From Larus michahellis (Eukaryota; Chordata; Aves; Charadriiformes; Laridae): a stretch of DNA of 64,000 nt. Every line of letters starts with the position of its first letter. The stretch's first letter is position 1. Where the stretch lies: positions 63,033,142 through 63,097,141 of the forward strand of contig NC_133896.1 of assembly GCF_964199755.1 (NCBI RefSeq), written 5' to 3'. The notes under the pieces were generated by a model. It saw only the letters and a program-made list of their open reading frames with translations, was not told the origin of the DNA and did not search any database. Of this stretch, positions 11,131 to 23,900 are shown in pieces. The position numbers and the translations under genes were made by a program.

Positions 11131-11859
11131 TGTCATGGTTTAGGCAACATTGGCCAATGATGAGACGACAGATGCTCTCCCCCACCTCTCACTCCAAGGA
11201 AAGGAGGAGGAGGGGTAAAGAGATTTACAAGTTTAGAAGGAACTAAACTACTTTAATGAAATATTAATAAGAAAATAAAAAGGAAAAAATGAAATAGATA
11301 CAATATATACAAAACCACATCAAGCTCCCAGGGTGATGTCACTGGCAGGCACTGGGGAAGTCCCAGACTGGACTCAGCGACTGATAGGAACTATATTCCA
11401 GATCTGGAGTCAGGAACATATGGATCGGGATCAAAGGCAGATGAACAGACAGGGTCCTCCTTGGACGTCAGACACTGAAGAAAGAGGACTGACCCTTTGA
11501 TCCCCCAGCTTTTATACTGAGCATGGGGCAGATGGGATGGAATACCCCTGTTGATCAGTTTTGGGTCACCTCTCCTGTTCACTCCTTCTCACAGGTGTGA
11601 CCCCTCTACGCTTTTCTGTTTCTGACCCACCAACAGGGCAAATAACTAAGTTAGCTGACCTTGGTTGTTATAGCAATAAATATAAGTAAGAGCCTCTCTG
11701 TGTACCATTCCTTGGCATTAACTATAAACATAGGTCTTACCACTCTGAGAATGTTTTTCTGCACAATATGCTGTTAATTTCAGAGAGTTAGAAGAGGCTT
11801 AGCTAAGAAGCAAAATTACTGAACAGAAAGTTGGTTCTGTTCTACCTGAAACCAGGACA
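11131..11859 (-). mobile_element. Solo LTR of an avian endogenous retrovirus
   Basis: Read on the minus strand it starts TGTCCTGGTTT and ends AAACCATGACA, terminal inverted repeats matching at 10 of 11 bases. Inside are a TATA box (TATAAAA, plus 11510-11516, in the context CTCAGTATAAAAGCTGGGGG) and an ATTAAA polyadenylation signal (plus 11252-11257). Flanks CATGT and CATAT are a candidate 5-bp target duplication with one mismatch. No gag, pol or env frame adjoins, so it is a solo LTR. The type matches LTRs widespread in birds. Confidence 0.8.
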
Positions 11860-12186
11860 CATATGTGGCTGGACGTCTCAGTCACACCACCTTGTAACAG
11901 GTGGAATGGCCAAGATACGATGCAACACACGACCCAACAATCCACGACCCCCGCTGCCAGTACACAGCACACCAGGGGTGATCCCAGTGCTGTATCCAGG
12001 ACCTGCAGTGGCCAACAATCTCCCCCAGGGGGACAAAAGCCAGGCCAGATCCATACCAATGCTGGGATGGCAAGGACGGACCTGGGGGCCTCACTTCTCC
12101 AGCCACCACAGCCCTCTCTGCAGCAGACCCCCAAAGCTCGTACTGTCAGCTAGGGACATGGCATGTGTGAACTAAGCACCCCACAC
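11860..12186. other. Intergenic stretch between LTR and copy 3, nothing recognised
   Basis: Overlapping open frames of about 110 codons occur on both strands, but their composition is proline/glutamine-rich low complexity and neither translation resembles a family I know. I treat them as chance. Confidence 0.4.
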
Positions 12187-12283
12187 CTCTCCTTCAGCTG
12201 GCTCCTGCCTCCACCAGACTCATCATTTGGCCACTGGCAGATTTTTCTTGTCAACTGCATGCTCAGATTTCTCTGGACAACAT
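12187..12283 (-). pseudogene. Copy 3 WWE C-terminal exon, open
   Basis: Acceptor TTTCAAG and donor GTGTGG enclose 97 bp, two codons longer than the intact 91-bp exon with the same phases. The frame reads DVVQRNLSMQLTRKICQWP, the WWE tail. Splice sites and frame are intact although its upstream partner exons are broken. Confidence 0.75.
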
Positions 12284-13377
12284 CTTGAAAGAGAACTTGA
12301 AGGCAGGCAGCAGAGCAACTATTCGAGAAACGCATAGCCCTACCGTAGATCCCACTGCTGCAACATGATACAGGCAGAAGTCTGTAGGAGTTCAAGAAAG
12401 ACTGAACAAACCCTCAGGAGAAGAGAAATCTATTGAGGGACATTAAATACAAATATGTTATCTCAGGCTTAGGAAGTCCCTGAGCTGAACATCACTACCT
12501 GCTGCTCCTCCTCTTCCTCTTCTCCAGGAAACCAGCACCTGCCACCGCTGGAGACAAGAGACAGGCTAGCACACTTCGGCATGTCCCTGTTCAGCCTCTC
12601 TTACATAGAAGGGCATATGAAGAGTTGCTAACACAGCCATGCAACGCCTTACCTGTGGCTGCCTTCTCGGTGTTATTCCCACAGCATGAGGGGCTGCTTC
12701 TGCTTGAACTGGCAGCATGAGCAGTGCAGACACATGTCCTCTTGTCCACCTGGAAGGCTCCTCTTTTGATACCATCGCACAGCCAGTTTTGAGCTATTGC
12801 AATCCCACTCCTCAAAAATAGATGTGAGCACTCAAAATAGTACCTATACATGATTTAGGTCTTCTGTTTTTCTTCCTTGAATATTACCCCATCTCCTGCT
12901 ACAGATCCTCAGACAATAGAGTTCTCCTCCTTAGTGCTTCCTCTTTCACAGTTCCTCCCTTGCTTATGGTGCCACATGTGCCATGACCTACATGTTAGTC
13001 TCAAACTATCCTCCTAATATTTTTCCTATCTCTTTTTTTGGTGTTGATTACCATGACTTTATTTTTCTAATCTTTTAACTGTAACAGGTCTCCAATAGCT
13101 CCAGCAATTAAATCACAAAGTTAGACAAAAGAATGGAAAATTCTAGGTATTTCCCACAGTTCATGATCTTTCAGACACAAACAGCATCGCCTCTTCTTCT
13201 CCAATTTACACAGCTAATTTTATAGCAAGCTTTTAAAGATGTATCATCCCTCTTGTGAGGACAGCCACTTCTGCTGGTCATGGGCCTACCTAAGGCATAC
13301 TCAAAAGAGAAGCTGCACTAGAGTGTCAGCAGCACATCACATGTATTAAATAAATTATAAACAAGTAAGTAGTCTAC

Positions 13378-13467
13378 CTTTAAAGTTTATCTCATATTTC
13401 TGTGAATTTCAGAGAGCCTTCCTAATCTGCCTGGAACAATCACTGAGGCTGCAGAGTAGGTTGAATG
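13378..13467 (-). pseudogene. Copy 3 WWE part-b exon, deleted and frameshifted
   Basis: Acceptor CTGTAG and donor GTAGAC are kept. The first frame reads HSTYSAASVIVPG; the end SQKYEINFK lies in another frame, behind a TGA. The length is 90 bp against 121 bp, so 31 bp are missing and the two halves no longer share a frame. Confidence 0.75.
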
Positions 13468-13683
13468 CTACAGAAATGAAGGTTGTGACAGTAGAGGTGG
13501 CATCAGAAGCTCCCCTGAGAATACCAGTGACACTCCAAGGATTGGTCAGCACTACAGGACTATGTAGAAAGTCTGTGTGCCATCTGACACACAGTCCTCA
13601 CAAAAAACCCCCGAACATTCAAAGCAGGACTTCAAGAGTGGCTGGGACTTGGAGATGGGTTTCAGGGGTGCAGTGAATTTTAT

Positions 13684-13744
13684 CTGCTTCCCGTATTCAA
13701 CCCACTGCAGGGAATCTTCCAGACAGTCCCAGACAGTTTGCACG
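13684..13744 (-). pseudogene. Copy 3 WWE part-a exon, donor destroyed
   Basis: The frame reads VWDCLEDSLQWVEYGKQ. The core WVEYGKQ is identical to copy 1, but the exon is followed by ATAAAA where copy 1 has GTGAGC. The GT donor is therefore mutated to AT, and the first WYW is altered to VWD. The acceptor TTTGGCAG is a proposal. Confidence 0.7.
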
Positions 13745-13845
13745 CTGCCAAACGAGTGAGCATCAGGAATGACCAAAAATGCAGAGCTGTCTCAAAAAAG
13801 ACAAAAGTGGGGAGGGGGGGGGGAAGAGAAAGAAAAAGAGAAAGG

Positions 13846-14030
13846 AGAAGAGAAGAGAAGAGAAGAGAAGAGAAGAGAAGAGAAGAGAAGAGAAGAGAAG
13901 AGAAGAGAAGAGAAGAGAAGAGAAGAGAAGAGAAGAGAAGAGAAGAGAAGAGAAGAGAAGAGAAGAGAAGAGAAGAGAAGAGAAGAGAAGAGAAGAGAAG
14001 AGAAGAGAAAGAGAAGAGAAGAGAAGAGAT
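13846..14030 (+). repeat. Pentanucleotide microsatellite (AGAAG)n
   Basis: There are about 37 nearly perfect copies of a 5-bp purine unit, preceded by degenerate G/A-rich sequence from about 13810. All six frames across it are open for long stretches, which makes artefactual Arg/Glu/Lys-rich ORFs on the plus strand. It lies just upstream (minus sense) of the copy 3 exons. Confidence 0.95.
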
Positions 14031-15180
14031 CAGCTTCTGGCAGGTTGCTAAACAGTAGTCTTGAGAAGGAAACCCAAACTCAGCAGGAATTCCTGGACTG
14101 TTGTCATTTCACAGCCCAGAAAACTGTCTAGTTTCTAAATGCTCAGGAGAGCAAGTCCTGAAAGGTTTTTGTTTTCCTTTTTTGCCTGCACTTGAACCCA
14201 GACAGGCCATTTTCTGCCCTCTGAGTGTGCCAGCACATGGTACGTGCACTGAGCAGATGCCTGACCCTGGTTAGGTAGCAATAGGATTATTTGGTTGTTA
14301 TTGATATTTCACCTGTAAAAGTCAATACTTCTGAGTTTCCCTGGGTTCCACAACAAAACCTCAGCAGATGTGGGAATAGATGACCTGGCTACCAAGTCCG
14401 TGTCCCTCAACCTGCCCACTGCAATGAGCTGCTTCCCATGATGAGAAACAGCTTTCAGAATCCTCATGAGGTCAGAGCTGTTAGAGGATTCTGTTCATTT
14501 TTATCTCAGTTGATAGCATTTAGACAGAGAGGAGTCCTGCAAATGGCCTTCCCAGCTGCTACATAATGAAGCTTTTGCTTTGCTTACAAGTCCTGTGAGT
14601 TACGTTTCAGATTCAGGAAAATGCCTAGACACCACGTGTTAACAGGAGCAAGTAGAACTAGAAGATGAGGAGCAAAAAAAAGAAAACAAGTCCAAAGCTA
14701 GATCTGGGAAGGAAAAGAAAAGTGGGTGAGCAGGACATATCATGGACTCAGCCTATGCAGAAATCGCAGCAGCTGGAGGAGGTCCTGATGGGAAAAATGT
14801 ATTTTTGATAGCACTGGCACAAAGTTTAGGTTTGGTTAGTAGCCTAGAGTTTCATGCAGTGAAACTAATCACATCTCAGACTACACTAGAGAAATGTAAA
14901 GAGGCCATTCTGTTACTAAGGAATTTGAATTGCTGAGTCAACAAAAATCAAAAAAAGGGAGGCATTTTTAAAGACATTATGATGGATACGAGGGCTTTCG
15001 GTCAAATAAGTTCTGTGAAGGGTGAGGTTGTTTAATCATTAATATGAGGTCAGATTGTATGAGGATCCAAGAGGAAAAAGGATGTGGAGAAGACTCTTAG
15101 AGGAACCTGCTTGAGCTGAGAGGCAAAATGAAGGTCAGCTGGTCTTCAGGTCAGAAGAACAGATCACAGCTTCAGACAGA
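14031..15180. other. Intergenic, nothing recognised
   Basis: Moderate AT content, no frame over 70 codons, no repeat family recognised. Confidence 0.4.
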
Positions 15181-16148
15181 TCATAGAATTGTTTTGGTTG
15201 GAAAAGACCTTTAAGATCAAGTCCATCCATTAACCTAGCACTGCCAAGTTACCACTGAACCATGTCGCTCAGCAACACATCTACACGTCTTTTAAGTACC
15301 TCCAGGGATGGCAACTCAACCACTTCCCTGGGCAACGTGTTCCAATGTTTCACAACCCTTTTGGTGAAGAAATTTTTCTTAATATCCAGTCTAAACCTCA
15401 CTGACACAACTTCAGGCCATTTCCTCTTGTCCTATCACCTGTTACTTGGGAGAAGAGATCAATCCCCATCTCTCTACAACCTCCTGTCAGGTAGTTGTAG
15501 AGAGCGATAAGGCCCTGAACCTCCTTTTCTCCAGGCCAAACAATGCCAGTTCCCTCAGCTGCTCCTCCATAACACTTGTGCTCTAGACCCCTCACCAGCT
15601 CCATTGCCCTTCTCTGAACATGCTCCAGCACCTCAAAGTCACTCTTCTAGTGAGGCACCCAAAACTGGATACAGTACTCAAGGTGCAGCCTATCCAGTGC
15701 TGAGTACAGGGGAACAATCACTTCCCTAGTCCTGCTGGCCACACTATTCCTGATACAGGCCAGGATGCTGTTGGTCTTCTTGGCCACCTAGGCACACTGC
15801 TGGCTCGTAATCATCCAGCAGTCGACCAACACCCCCAGGTCCTTTTCCACCAAGCAGCTTTCCAGCCACTCTTCCCCAAGCCTGTAGCATTGCATGAGGT
15901 TGTTGTGACCCAAGTGCAGGACCCAATATTTGGCCTTGTTGAATCTCATACCACTGGCCTCAGCCCATTGATCCAGCCTCTCCCAATCCCTCTGTAGAGC
16001 CTTCCTACCCTCAAGCAGGTCAACGCTCTCACCCAACTTGGTGTCATCTGCAAACTTACTGAGGGTGCACTTGATCCCCTTGTCCGAATCACTGATAAAG
16101 ATATTAAAGGTAACGGTCCCAATACTGAGCCCTGGGGAACGCCCGCAG
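15181..16148 (-). mobile_element. CR1 LINE 3' fragment
   Basis: The plus strand begins TCATAGAATTGTTTTGGTTG, the reverse complement of a CR1 tail. Broken minus-strand frames then carry CR1 reverse-transcriptase and C-terminal segments ([46 protein letters not shown]). Several frameshifts show it is old. It stops abruptly near 16148 on its 5' side. Confidence 0.88.
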
Positions 16149-19100
16149 ATTATAGGTAATAAAAAATCATAAACGTACAGGAACTTTCAAAAGGAAAATA
16201 AACTGGAAGATGCAAGGGGCTATCTGCAAAATGCAGTGAGAAAAAGGCTGCAAAAATCAAGAGTGAAACAGTGTACACGGTGTTAAAGAAAGCAGAGACC
16301 AATGCAACTTCTAACAGCTCCTTTGGACTTAGTAAAGGGAAAACCATTCTGAAAATAAAAAATAAATTAAGGAGACCAAAGCTGAAGATAGAGCCCAAGA
16401 AAAATGATTCCGAGAACACACAGTGAAATAAAGCTTCTCTTTGGGAATGGGTAAAGGCACAGCTTCCTTCAGTGGTGGGGATATCATGTGTAGCCACTTC
16501 CCAAGTATTTACAGGTTGAGCAATGGAGCACCGATTAATGGGTCCTCTGACATTGCAGTAAAGCATCTGGAAGGAAAATCTAAGCTTATTAAGAACAGAT
16601 GGATAAGAACCAGCTCAGCCTTTCCTATTGCTCCTATTTGTAAGCTAAATGTATAAGTAATCTTCGGAAGATGGTTTGAGTTGTTTTGGGAAATAGTGTC
16701 TAGGACTCAACATGCCAGACAATAGGCTTCATCAAAAGAAACAGGACTGGAAAAGAACAGGAACAATTAGAAAAAGTTGTTCCCTGAGCAGTAGAAGTCT
16801 GATTCCTACAGATGTGTCTCCTGCAGCCCCTAGCTGAGGACCCCTGCCCTCCCCCAAACCCTCAGCCCCTCATCATGACCACAGCTACACATTGATTTGT
16901 GATTGTTATTCCCTCGATCCCAAAACAGTCTTGTTAAATAGCGCAATTGTCGAGCATGTCATGCCAAGAACAATATCTGTGTTTTCTTCACCTGGCACCC
17001 ATACAGTGTTAGTGCCAGGTTATGGGGCTCAGGTTGATTTTTAGGAGTTTAAATGTTTTGGAAAATAACATGCCATTCAGTGTGTTCAGTCAAGCATTAA
17101 CTTTCTACAGTTTAATCGTCCTGTAATAAATTCTGTCAAAATTGTTAAAAAGGATTCTTAAAAACGCTGAAAAGTCAAATTTGGCACCAGTAAATTAAAA
17201 GAAAGCCTGAAAACTTGCTGAGGTGGTTTTTAATAGCACTTCTAGGACAGGTGCATGAATATGTAACCAACAGCGTTAAAATCAGGAACACAGTGAAGTC
17301 CTAAGAGCACCACAAGAAAATCAATTAGAAATGCATCACATGGAAAAGATGACTTGAGCTAACAGCTTTGCTTCTGGGGACTCTTGTGGAGGCAGCTGGC
17401 CTCTCAGCAGGGCCCTCTCCCTCTGGTCTCCTGCAGCTGCCATGCTCCTGAAAAAACTCCCCATGGGGGCGCAGATCAAGTGCTCCCACAGCACCCACCT
17501 AACAGCAACCATATTTGAAAGGTGGAGAAGTAATTATCCAAGATACCAACTGATGATTTCATCTCATGTTGAGGGTAGCCCTACTCCCTACCCTTGGGCA
17601 GAAGGAGCTTGGTGAACCATGGAGGCTACAGGACAAGCCCACCCTGACACCTGCCTGGCCAGAACCAGCCTGGCTCTCAGGGAAGGCAGCAAATGCCACA
17701 GAAATCAGCTTGGCTACTCACAGCTTTCCTCAGGTCAGACCTTTTCCACCACCATCTCGGGAACTCTGAAACTGTCAGTCCCACGTATCTGAGACAGAAG
17801 TCATTCAACCCTTTCTCAACAGGGTAGGGAGCTCTTCAAACACTTTTTTTTTTTTTTTCAAGGGAAAAAAAATAAATGAAAAGTCCACAGATCAGATCCA
17901 CACTTAGTGCTTGCCAACAATCATGTGTTGCTGATGGTTTGCAAGCATTTCTCCTCTAAGAAGGTGCTGAGGAATGCTTTCTGCTCAGTACTTTGGAAGC
18001 AGACAGGTACTCCAGAGGTAGCAGGAGGTTCAGGTCTGGAAGAAGTTTTGGCACATTTATAATACCAAACAAAACTCCCATGAAGATGTATTCACAGATT
18101 AAGTTGCTTTTCACTTTTACTAGTGTTTTCTGCTCTCAGTGCCTCACTGACCAAAATATTCTCAAATCTTTTACCATTCAAAGCCCTGCTTGGGCTACAG
18201 GCTCGGTATCACCTTACGTCAGTCAAAATCTATCCTGAAGCCCCCCTCTTCTTTATCGGTGTTGACACAAGGAGAACTGGGAACTGTTCTTGCTGAACTC
18301 CATATTTTGGGTTTGGGTTTTGTGGGGGTTTTGTCTTAGTCAGTTTTTCAAGTAGATGAATGCTCTGCACCTGATCCTCCCCACCCCAGTACAGTCACTG
18401 GTACTGGCATAGGGAACACAGCAGCAACACACACCTGGAGGTGGAACTGCTGCTTTTGGCAGCGACACAAACTGAGAGTTCAGAGGGTGACCCTGAAATA
18501 GTGCGGGCTCCTCAAGGAGTGCTTCCGCTTCAGATCTGGTGCTCCAACACCTACAAAGCCAACAGCAGCTACACTTCAGCAGTCCCCCATCATGGCACAC
18601 GGCTGCAGCTGCGCACACCAACCCCCTGCCTGACCTTCTCAATATAATACCCGGCACCTGATTGTTGGAGGCTCTCTCTGCAGCCAGAAATAATGTTTAC
18701 TTATTGGAAAAATCTCCTTTTCTTCCAGACTCTGCATGTTTGAACCTCTCCTCTCTGCCTGGTTTCCTCTTTTTCAGACCAACAAAACCCCTTTTTCAGT
18801 GACTGGCCTGCCCCTTAGTGTGTTCTCCCTTATCTTCTCCTGCCCTCGAGGAGGTTGGCAATCATGCCCTGAAGCCCACCTTGCTGGAAACAGCTTTCTC
18901 CCACACAATGAATGCTTTCTTCTGTCATGGCGGAGAAGAACAGGGGAAGATGGTTTGTACACGGGCATCATTTCACAGAGCATTTTCTCTAATAGCAAAA
19001 CTCTTCCCAAACCCTCCAGCTCCCAACCTCTGTCCTGCCCAAAGGCCATGCATGCAACCCCCAATGAAGCCATGAAGAAAATTTATGCAATGTTGCAAGG

Positions 19101-20908
19101 ACCAAGGCAGGGTGACGGCTGGAAATGTCTGTTATTCAGTCCTTTCAATCCTCCTGAGGCCACAGCTTGGAGGCAGGAAGGGGAGGGTGACTGCAGGGTG
19201 AAGACTGCCCACGCAGAGCACCCACTGGGTGCCACAGCCAGGCAGCAAGCCTGTATAGCGAGAAAGATCTCTGTATAATCCCACCTATTTATAAAATTAA
19301 CAGCTTAAAACAGACTTTCTGTTATGGTTTGTACAAATAATGCTCAGATTCATGTTTATGCAAAGCACAGGATGCAGATCTGCAACAACTGACAAATCCT
19401 AGGCAAACACCTCTCCAAAATCCCCGCACAATGCAGTCATATTGATCGGACAGGAAAGTAATCAACTGTGGTACACCACTTTCTTTAGGTGTGGCAGATA
19501 ACTTGCTGCCGTTTACTTTTTTTTTTTAATTAAAAAATGTCATATATTCAGGAAAAAGTCGATTTAAGTGACTTCCACTTTTCCTTCCTGACTATGCAGA
19601 AAGCTCCCCTGTGGCTTACATGATTAGGTCACTAATTTGCAAAAGAACAACTCTTGGGCTCCTGCAAAAGAGGAGGGACACGGAAGTGCTCTAAATATGG
19701 CTGCTCAGGGACTCATTGCAGTCAGCTGCCTTTCTGACATTTTTTAAGGGCACTGATTGTGCCTGAAGATAGCAGGTTAGGGAAGCTGATGAGATCCTAC
19801 ACACATCCCTACTCTTGGTTCCTCCCACTCATGGTAGGCACAGCTGAACCACTTGTGACTCTTTTGCTGAATTACAACAGCATATACAGCAAGACTGTTT
19901 TAAAATAAACCATTATTTCTGTTTCCATGCTACTAATCATCCTGAATGTTATCCCACCATCCACAAAGATTCGAGTACTATAGCCATCATCCAAGCTTTC
20001 CCCCATCCACCCTAGTCGGAGCACACACCCCTGGCGCACTTCTCCATCGCCTGGAGAAGTGCCAGACAGCAGCACGGCAATTCAAAATAGCCACCACCAG
20101 CTTCAGTCTGCAGGGTGGGAAGGGGGGTGGCTGTGTGAGCAGACACCCCTCACAAAGCCCCTTTGCCTCACTGCTGCAAGCACTGGTTCTGCAGCCCCAG
20201 TGGGACACTGCCATGCACCATTATTCAGCTCACCATGGACTTCCTCGCTGTTAGCGTCATGGTGTGGTGGAGACCTAACTTCAGCAGCTGTGATATCCCT
20301 GCTTCTCTTGACCTAAACCCAGTGGGGACAGAGCAAGGACAGGGTGTCATGGGGACGGGCAGACTTGACATAGAAGAACAGGGTGAGAAGAGCTGTCAGC
20401 AATGCAACCAGAAAACAAAACAAAGTTCATTGCCAGCATTAATTACAAAGCCTCTGGGATGCAGGAGCTTCCTGCTGTTTCCTGGAAGGACAGGCCATGA
20501 TACCTGTCCTGTGCACCATGAGGTAGGTACTTCCACTTTTTCTCCTTCTGCATTCCCCACCCAGTCTCCCTTTGGCACATCAGCACCACCACAGCCAGGA
20601 ATCATCCCTAAGTGACTATATCAGTGGATCAAGTTAACTGGACACTCAGCGGACACCCAGCGGTGCCACTTTCAGCAGCAGCAGGTGTCACTGAATCAGT
20701 GTACACAAGGCAAGAACATCCCCATCCCAGGCTAGAGAAAAAGTGGGTGTTAAAGTTTAGCACTTTCTGCTGGCAAAAGAATAGCCCCTAGCAAAAAACT
20801 ATGCCCCAAAATCCTTCAGGGGATTGATATTCGTTTGCTGCATTACAAAATGTTCTAAAGTTACTACTAAAATTGAAAAAACATTAAAAAAAATGTACTA
20901 AAGTGTAA
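16149..20908. other. Intergenic 4.8 kb, no gene recognised
   Basis: Open frames up to 180 codons occur (for example plus 18736-19278), but none resembles a known family or has matching splice sites. A poly-T tract lies near 17842-17857. No PARP or CR1 piece was noticed. The interval separates the decayed PARP copies from the intact one. Confidence 0.4.
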
Positions 20909-20914
20909 TTTATT
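20909..20914 (-). terminator. Polyadenylation signal AATAAA for PARP copy 4
   Basis: The plus strand reads TTTATT, 33 bp past the stop codon of the intact PARP-like gene on the minus strand. This would give a very short 3' UTR. Confidence 0.5.
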
Positions 20915-20946
20915 CAGTGTAAATTCAAAGGAGATTCCACCATTCG

Positions 20947-23900
20947 TTACAGGATCATACATTGGGCCCCGCTGCTGTACTCCAAGATATAGGCAGGGTA
21001 AATCTGGTGCTTCTCAAAGATGACAAATATAGAAGGGTCTGTCAGGTCATCCACACAGCTGTCGTAAAGTCTGTTTGAATTGCTGCATCTGGGTGGAGGG
21101 CGAACGTATTCAGGGTTTCCCTGAACAAAGTCTCCAACAAGAACGTGAGCTACAAACATGCTGTAGCGACCACTGCGAGAGGAACAGTATGCGTGAGAAT
21201 AACTGGCGTCTCTGGCAAAGTAGCTTCCTAGGGACCAGAAAAAAACACAGGTAAGACAATACATCAACCAAGGAACAAACATCTGCTGTCAGCGCTTTAG
21301 CAGCCAGTGACTGTGATTCAACAGGCCCGGGTAGCTCTGCACGCATCCTCACAAGTGTTTCCACATCAGCTTATTTTAAATCAACGGACTCTAGCCACAT
21401 TCCACCATCAACGTCCCAGTCCCAACTATCCAAGAGCTTTGCTGAACAGTAGGTACCTCAGGCAAAGAGGGGTGGTTTTAGTCCCTCCTGAAAGGGGATT
21501 TCTGCTGATGCTGCCTGCAGCGATGCAGATGCACAGAGGTGAGAGCAGCCTACCTGGGGTCAGGGACAGTCAGTCACCTTACACCTACCCACCAGCCTGG
21601 CCAAGGTCTGCAGACCCACACGTCTGCACTTGTACCTTTTCCATACTTTGTCCCATGAGTCCCACAGATCCTCCAGTCAAAGTTCTGCTCACAGATGGCA
21701 GGCACGTGGGACGGACTTGTCCCATGGAACAGGAGCCGCTCATCCACTGGTTTTGATTTATTGAGCTTCCTCATCTGCTCCTTTTGCCTAAGGACAAAAA
21801 AAAAATAAAAATAAAAAAAAAGAATTACATGTTACCCTGGTTCAAACGAGGACAATTTCCCAACTCAACTCCTCCTACTTTTGGGTCATGGAGAAACACT
21901 GACACAAACCACTCTCAGTGGGGCTACTGCCTGCTTTGCACTTCTGTTGGTACCCTGCTGCACAGGCTAGCTCCTTCCAGCAAAACAAAAAGTTCTCAGC
22001 ATCGCTATGGACTGCGTCACCCACAACTTCATACCACATGAGAGAGTAAAGAGACAAACATCTCTTGACTGGGAATTGGTCAGTTCCCAGGTTATATAAA
22101 TCCTGGATGCATAAATATGGTTATAAAACTGAGCTGTATAAAGCCACAGTGAAGACTGTATAATCTCTATCCCTATCTTTATCACGTAAGAATTACCAAT
22201 TTTTTAAAAATCCCATGTGGAAGAGACTAAGAAACAAAAAGAATGAATTTGAGGTACTATAGCTCAGTCATGGTAAAGGAAAAGAACTTTCTTTTTGAAT
22301 AACACTGGAAAGAACCCTGCGTTCAACCCGGTAGGTTATGTGACAAAAAGAGCATGGAGACAACCCCAATAACCTGACCACAGAGAGAGGAGCCACAGAC
22401 CCGGCCCCTCCCATGGCTGCCCCAGGGGAGCCTCATCCCCAGGCACCAGGGGACACCCAGCACCATAAGCAATGGAAAGGCTCTGGAGAAGCTCATGGAC
22501 AGAAGTGAGGTACCGCCTACGAGAGTATGGGACTCGTTATGGGACAGCAGGGAAGAGCATTTGGGGATTGCACAGGACTTATAATGGAATGCTTAACAGA
22601 GGAACTATAGGTGGGAGAAGTGAGGGATCAAGATGGTCTGGGGAGGAACAAACATGGGAAAATAGATGAATAAGGTGGTAAAACAGGCTGGTTGTGTATA
22701 AACAGGCAACTGGCTGGTCAGTAGGCTTGTCTGGCCATGCCCTGTGCCTGATCAGAGCAGGCTGTCCTATCTTCTCATGAAACTCTATTTCTAACACTTA
22801 CCTGGGTGATGGACTCTCCAAGTCTGTGTGCGTGAACATGTATGGGGGTTTGGGTGCAGCAACTGGAGCGGGACCTTGGGTCACAGGAGCTGCATGTTCA
22901 CAGCACCACCAACTGCAGCAAGCGAGGGTGTGTGTGTCAGTGTGTGATCACTAGCCAATATCAAGCTGGACAGCCAATGAGGAAGTAGCTGGCCGGGGAG
23001 TCAGGTATCAGAGAAGTCATAAGTCTGGGCCAGACGCTGGAGAGACCAGAAGGTCTGAGTTTGCTTATCAGAGGGACCAGGAGGTCCAGGTCAACCACTG
23101 AAGACACCATGAAGTCTATAGAGATCCATTTGCGTGTGTGTGTGTTGATGCAGAATGTAACTGGAGACAGGAGGACCCACGGGCCAGCACATGGGTAGTA
23201 GGCTGATTGTCCGAGATCGGCTCCTAGAGGGACTCATACACGTACACATGCTCCAGTAACGGGCTTTCATCCCAATCAACCAGAGGAAGGGAAGAGGATG
23301 AGACTGTTGGTGCTGTTTACGGTTGCATGAGTCCTGTGCTGTCTGTGTTGGGTTTTGTGTCCAGCTGTGTGTGTATTCATACGTTTTGTGTGTATGAGGG
23401 GGTTTGTGCGTGCGTGTCTACTGGGAACATGTGCTGAACCCTGCTACCAGCTGGACCCGGCCACACCTCTGCGGGAGGTCTCACCTCTGGATTTGGCAAC
23501 TCCTAATGCAGGCTGTGGAGGACAATAGATCAGGAAATACCAGTCTTCTGCTACCATAAGGATAATGAAATAAAATAGATACAAACCACTGAAAAACTTG
23601 CCAAAGTGCAGGGTTCTGGATCCTCTGTAGCTGATGGATGTAGTAATCTTTCATCGTCTTCTCAAACAGCCTCTTAATGTTTCCATATTCACTGGAAGTG
23701 TAGCTGAGCTCTACCAACTGAAAATTTTAAAAACACCAAAAATATGGTGTTACTGACAGTAACAACTCCCAGTCCTTTCAAAGGACTCATCGACCTCCTC
23801 ACATCAGAGGAAAAGCCCTGCCATTAAAATCACAAGCTTCTCCTGTCTTTCCAGTTAACCATCCTCTCACTACCTTCACCCTCGCTCCCCACATGGAAGC

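Noticed and set aside
13738-14131. Three overlapping plus-strand frames rich in Arg/Glu/Lys
   Set aside because: They are translations of the (AGAAG)n microsatellite.
18736-19278. 180-codon plus-strand frame
   Set aside because: No recognisable motif and low-complexity composition; no supporting splice sites.
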